Below, piece by piece: positions 5,586 through 7,112 of a DNA stretch of 7,112 nucleotides (the stretch's first letter is position 1; the number at the start of each line of letters is the position of its first letter). The translations under genes were made by a program, and so were the position numbers. Source of the stretch: an uncultured Agathobaculum sp. (GTDB lineage: Bacteria; Bacillota; Clostridia; Oscillospirales; Butyricicoccaceae); contig CALWEB010000160.1 of assembly GCA_944376955.1 (NCBI GenBank), forward strand, positions 1-7,112. Reading direction: 5' to 3'. The notes beneath the pieces are model-generated. The model had not been told where the DNA came from, did not search any database, and saw nothing but the letters and a program-made list of their open reading frames with translations.

Positions 5586-7067
5586 TCAAAGCGTTACGCC
5601 ATCTTTGAAGATCGCGATTTCTCGATAACCAAGCTGTTCGCTCTTGGACTGCTGGCCGCTGGCGACCTGCAATACCAGATCGAACAGGCGTGCCGCTGCG
5701 TCCTTGATCGGCTCGCCGTCGGCCACCGGACCGGCGTCAAAGTCGATCCAGCCGGACTTCTTGGCCGCGAGCTGGCTGTTGCTGGCGATCTTGATGGTCG
5801 GCGCAGGCGCGCCAAACGGCGTGCCGCGGCCGGTGGTGAACAGCACAATATGTGCGCCCGCCGCCGTCATGGCCGTAGCCGAAACGAGGTCGTTGCCCGG
5901 GCCGTACAGCATGTTCAGGCCATGCGCGGTCACCGCATCGCCATAGCCGATGACGTCCGCAATCGGGGCAGTACCGCCCTTCTGCACACAGCCGCAGGAC
6001 TTATCCTCCAGCGTTGTGATGCCGCCTTTTTTGTTGCCGGGCGAGGGGTTCTCATACACGGTTTCGTGGTGGCTGATGAAATAATCCTTGAAATTGTTGA
6101 GCATACTGGCCGCTTTGTCAAATACTGTGCGGTTGACACAGCGGCTGAGCAGCATCCCTTCGGCACCGAACATCTCAGGTACCTCGGTCAGCACAGTCGA
6201 ACCGCCACGGGCGATCACCATATCGCTGAACGCGCCGACAGTCGGGTTGGCGGTTACGCCGGACAGGCCGTCCGAACCGCCGCACTTCATACCGATCACC
6301 AGATCGCTGACCGGGATGGGCTGGCGGGTAAACTGCGCCGCGTGCGCCGCGCACTGCTCGAGCAGCGCACGGCCCGCTGCAAATTCGTCCTCCACATCCT
6401 GACAGGTCAAGAACTTGACGCGATTCTCATCATAGGGGCCGAGCTCCTCGACGAACTGGTCATGCTGCAAATTCTCGCAGCCGAGGCTGAGCACCAGCAC
6501 CGCCGCCGCGTTCGGATGGCGCACGAGCGCCGCAAGCAGTTTGCGGGTCTGGGCGTGGTCAGCACCGGTCTGGGAACAGCCATAGGGGTGCGTGAAGGTA
6601 TACAGACCCTCGATCGAGCCGGTTACCAGATCCTGATTGTCGCGCACCATCTTTTTCGCCACGTCATTGACACAGCCGACGGTCGGAATAATCCAGATCT
6701 CGTTGCGGACGGCGGCGCGGCCATCCTTGCGACGGAAACCCATGAAAGTTTCCGGCTCTACCGCTGTCACCGACGGCGCAGCAGGCTCATAGGTGTATTC
6801 CTCTTCGCCAGACAGGTTGGTTTTCATATTATGGGTATGCACCCATGCACCGGTTGCGACCGCCGCGGTCGTATGACCGATCGGATAACCGTACTTGACG
6901 ACCGATGCACCCTCTGCAATCGGCTCGAGCGCAATCTTATGCCCCTGCGGAATATCCTCGGCTGCGGTGACGGTCACACCGCCCACAGTCAGAGTTTCAC
7001 CCTTGGCAACGGGATGCAGCGCAACCGCTACATTATCCCGCTCGGTGATACGAATGAGTTTTGTCAT
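5586..7067 (-). CDS. uxaA: Altronate dehydratase (UxaA)
   Basis: Cytoplasmic, iron-dependent enzyme that dehydrates D-altronate to 2-keto-3-deoxy-D-gluconate in the galacturonate branch of hexuronate catabolism. The 493-residue protein has the full single-chain layout: an N-terminal SAF domain (about 1-80, DNVAVALHPV, GAWVHTHNMKT), then the dehydratase domains. Family motifs in order are VRNEIWIIPTVGCVN (120-134), HPYGCSQTGADH (160-171), LGCENLQHDQF (195-205), KCGGSDGLSGVTANPTVG (261-278), TEVPEMFGAE (294-303), ENPSPGNKKGGITTLEDKS (339-357), GRGTPFG (413-419) and the C-terminal REIAIFKDGVTL. Length and C-terminus match the E. coli UxaA protein as I remember it, which argues against galactarate dehydratase GarD, though activity on a related acid is not excluded. 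The ATG at 7065-7067 is chosen because GGAGG (7076-7080) stands 8 nt before it; an upstream in-frame TTG at 7100 has no such support. Confidence 0.93.
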   Translation of the reverse strand: MTKLIRITERDNVAVALHPVAKGETLTVGGVTVTAAEDIPQGHKIALEPIAEGASVVKYGYPIGHTTAAVATGAWVHTHNMKTNLSGEEEYTYEPAAPSVTAVEPETFMGFRRKDGRAAVRNEIWIIPTVGCVNDVAKKMVRDNQDLVTGSIEGLYTFTHPYGCSQTGADHAQTRKLLAALVRHPNAAAVLVLSLGCENLQHDQFVEELGPYDENRVKFLTCQDVEDEFAAGRALLEQCAAHAAQFTRQPIPVSDLVIGMKCGGSDGLSGVTANPTVGAFSDMVIARGGSTVLTEVPEMFGAEGMLLSRCVNRTVFDKAASMLNNFKDYFISHHETVYENPSPGNKKGGITTLEDKSCGCVQKGGTAPIADVIGYGDAVTAHGLNMLYGPGNDLVSATAMTAAGAHIVLFTTGRGTPFGAPAPTIKIASNSQLAAKKSGWIDFDAGPVADGEPIKDAAARLFDLVLQVASGQQSKSEQLGYREIAIFKDGVTL

Positions 7068-7075
7068 AGCATAAT

Positions 7076-7080
7076 CCTCC
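7076..7080 (-). promoter_or_regulatory. Ribosome-binding site that fixes the uxaA start
   Basis: The minus strand reads GGAGG followed by 8 nt and the ATG at 7067. It supports this start over the longer TTG-initiated reading. Confidence 0.7.
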
Positions 7081-7083
7081 CGC

Positions 7084-7112
7084 TTACAGGCAGGAAGCAA
7101 ACGCGGCCTCCG
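7084..7112 (-). CDS. Possible 3' end of a gene upstream of uxaA
   Basis: In one minus-strand frame the edge of the window reads EAAFASCL then TAA (7084-7086), 16 nt before uxaA. This would suit the end of a co-transcribed upstream gene. A second frame stays open until a TGA (7064-7066) that overlaps the uxaA ATG, so the true frame is uncertain. The absence of a promoter in this short gap favours an operon, but 29 bases cannot identify a product. Confidence 0.3.

Noticed and set aside
5158..5589. A 143-codon minus-strand open frame through the hairpin cluster
   Set aside because: It spans the two predicted terminators and the end of the MoxR gene, and its translation has no recognisable features.
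5586..7067. Galactarate dehydratase (GarD)
   Set aside because: It shares the dehydratase core, but the length of 493 residues, the N-terminal DNVAVAL region and the IFKDGVTL ending match UxaA better.

Overview
This looks like a chromosomal stretch from a GC-rich member of the Clostridia, plausibly an Oscillospirales or Butyricicoccaceae-type gut bacterium. The evidence is GC-rich coding sequence with AT-rich control regions, a T-box riboswitch, strong Shine-Dalgarno sites, textbook sigma-A promoters, and an intact sugar-acid dehydratase. The taxonomic guess is inference only. No rRNA, tRNA, insertion sequence, phage gene or CRISPR array was seen.

Layout. (1) Positions 1-714, minus strand: the N-terminal 238 residues of a TrpB2-type tryptophan synthase beta chain, running off the left edge. 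(2) About 715-1102, minus strand: its control region, with a near-consensus promoter, a T-box leader carrying a UGG (Trp) specifier, and a 15-bp intrinsic terminator. Charged versus uncharged tRNA-Trp should set expression of the synthase. (3) 1147-1377, minus strand: a 76-residue membrane protein of unknown function, with two membrane helices and a short coiled coil. (4) 1378-1537: two back-to-back promoters. (5) 1538-5310, plus strand: a compact three-gene operon encoding a cytoplasmic BspA-type leucine-rich-repeat protein, a VWA protein with a DUF2201-like architecture, and a MoxR-type AAA+ ATPase. The genes are separated by 12 nt and then overlap by 4 nt. (6) 5311-5585: a convergent intergenic region almost wholly made of consecutive hairpins, including likely terminators for both flanking operons. 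(7) 5586-7067, minus strand: full-length altronate dehydratase UxaA, probably co-transcribed with a gene just outside the right edge.

How the genes work together. The MoxR ATPase and the VWA protein are expected to act as a chaperone pair: the VWA protein recognises or activates a client in a metal-dependent way and the AAA+ ring remodels it. The LRR protein, first in the operon and without an export signal, is the obvious candidate for an adaptor or a client. That division of labour is inferred from family knowledge and gene order. This cassette is the least understood part of the window. UxaA belongs to hexuronate (galacturonate) catabolism and TrpB2 to tryptophan synthesis; neither is obviously linked to the cassette.
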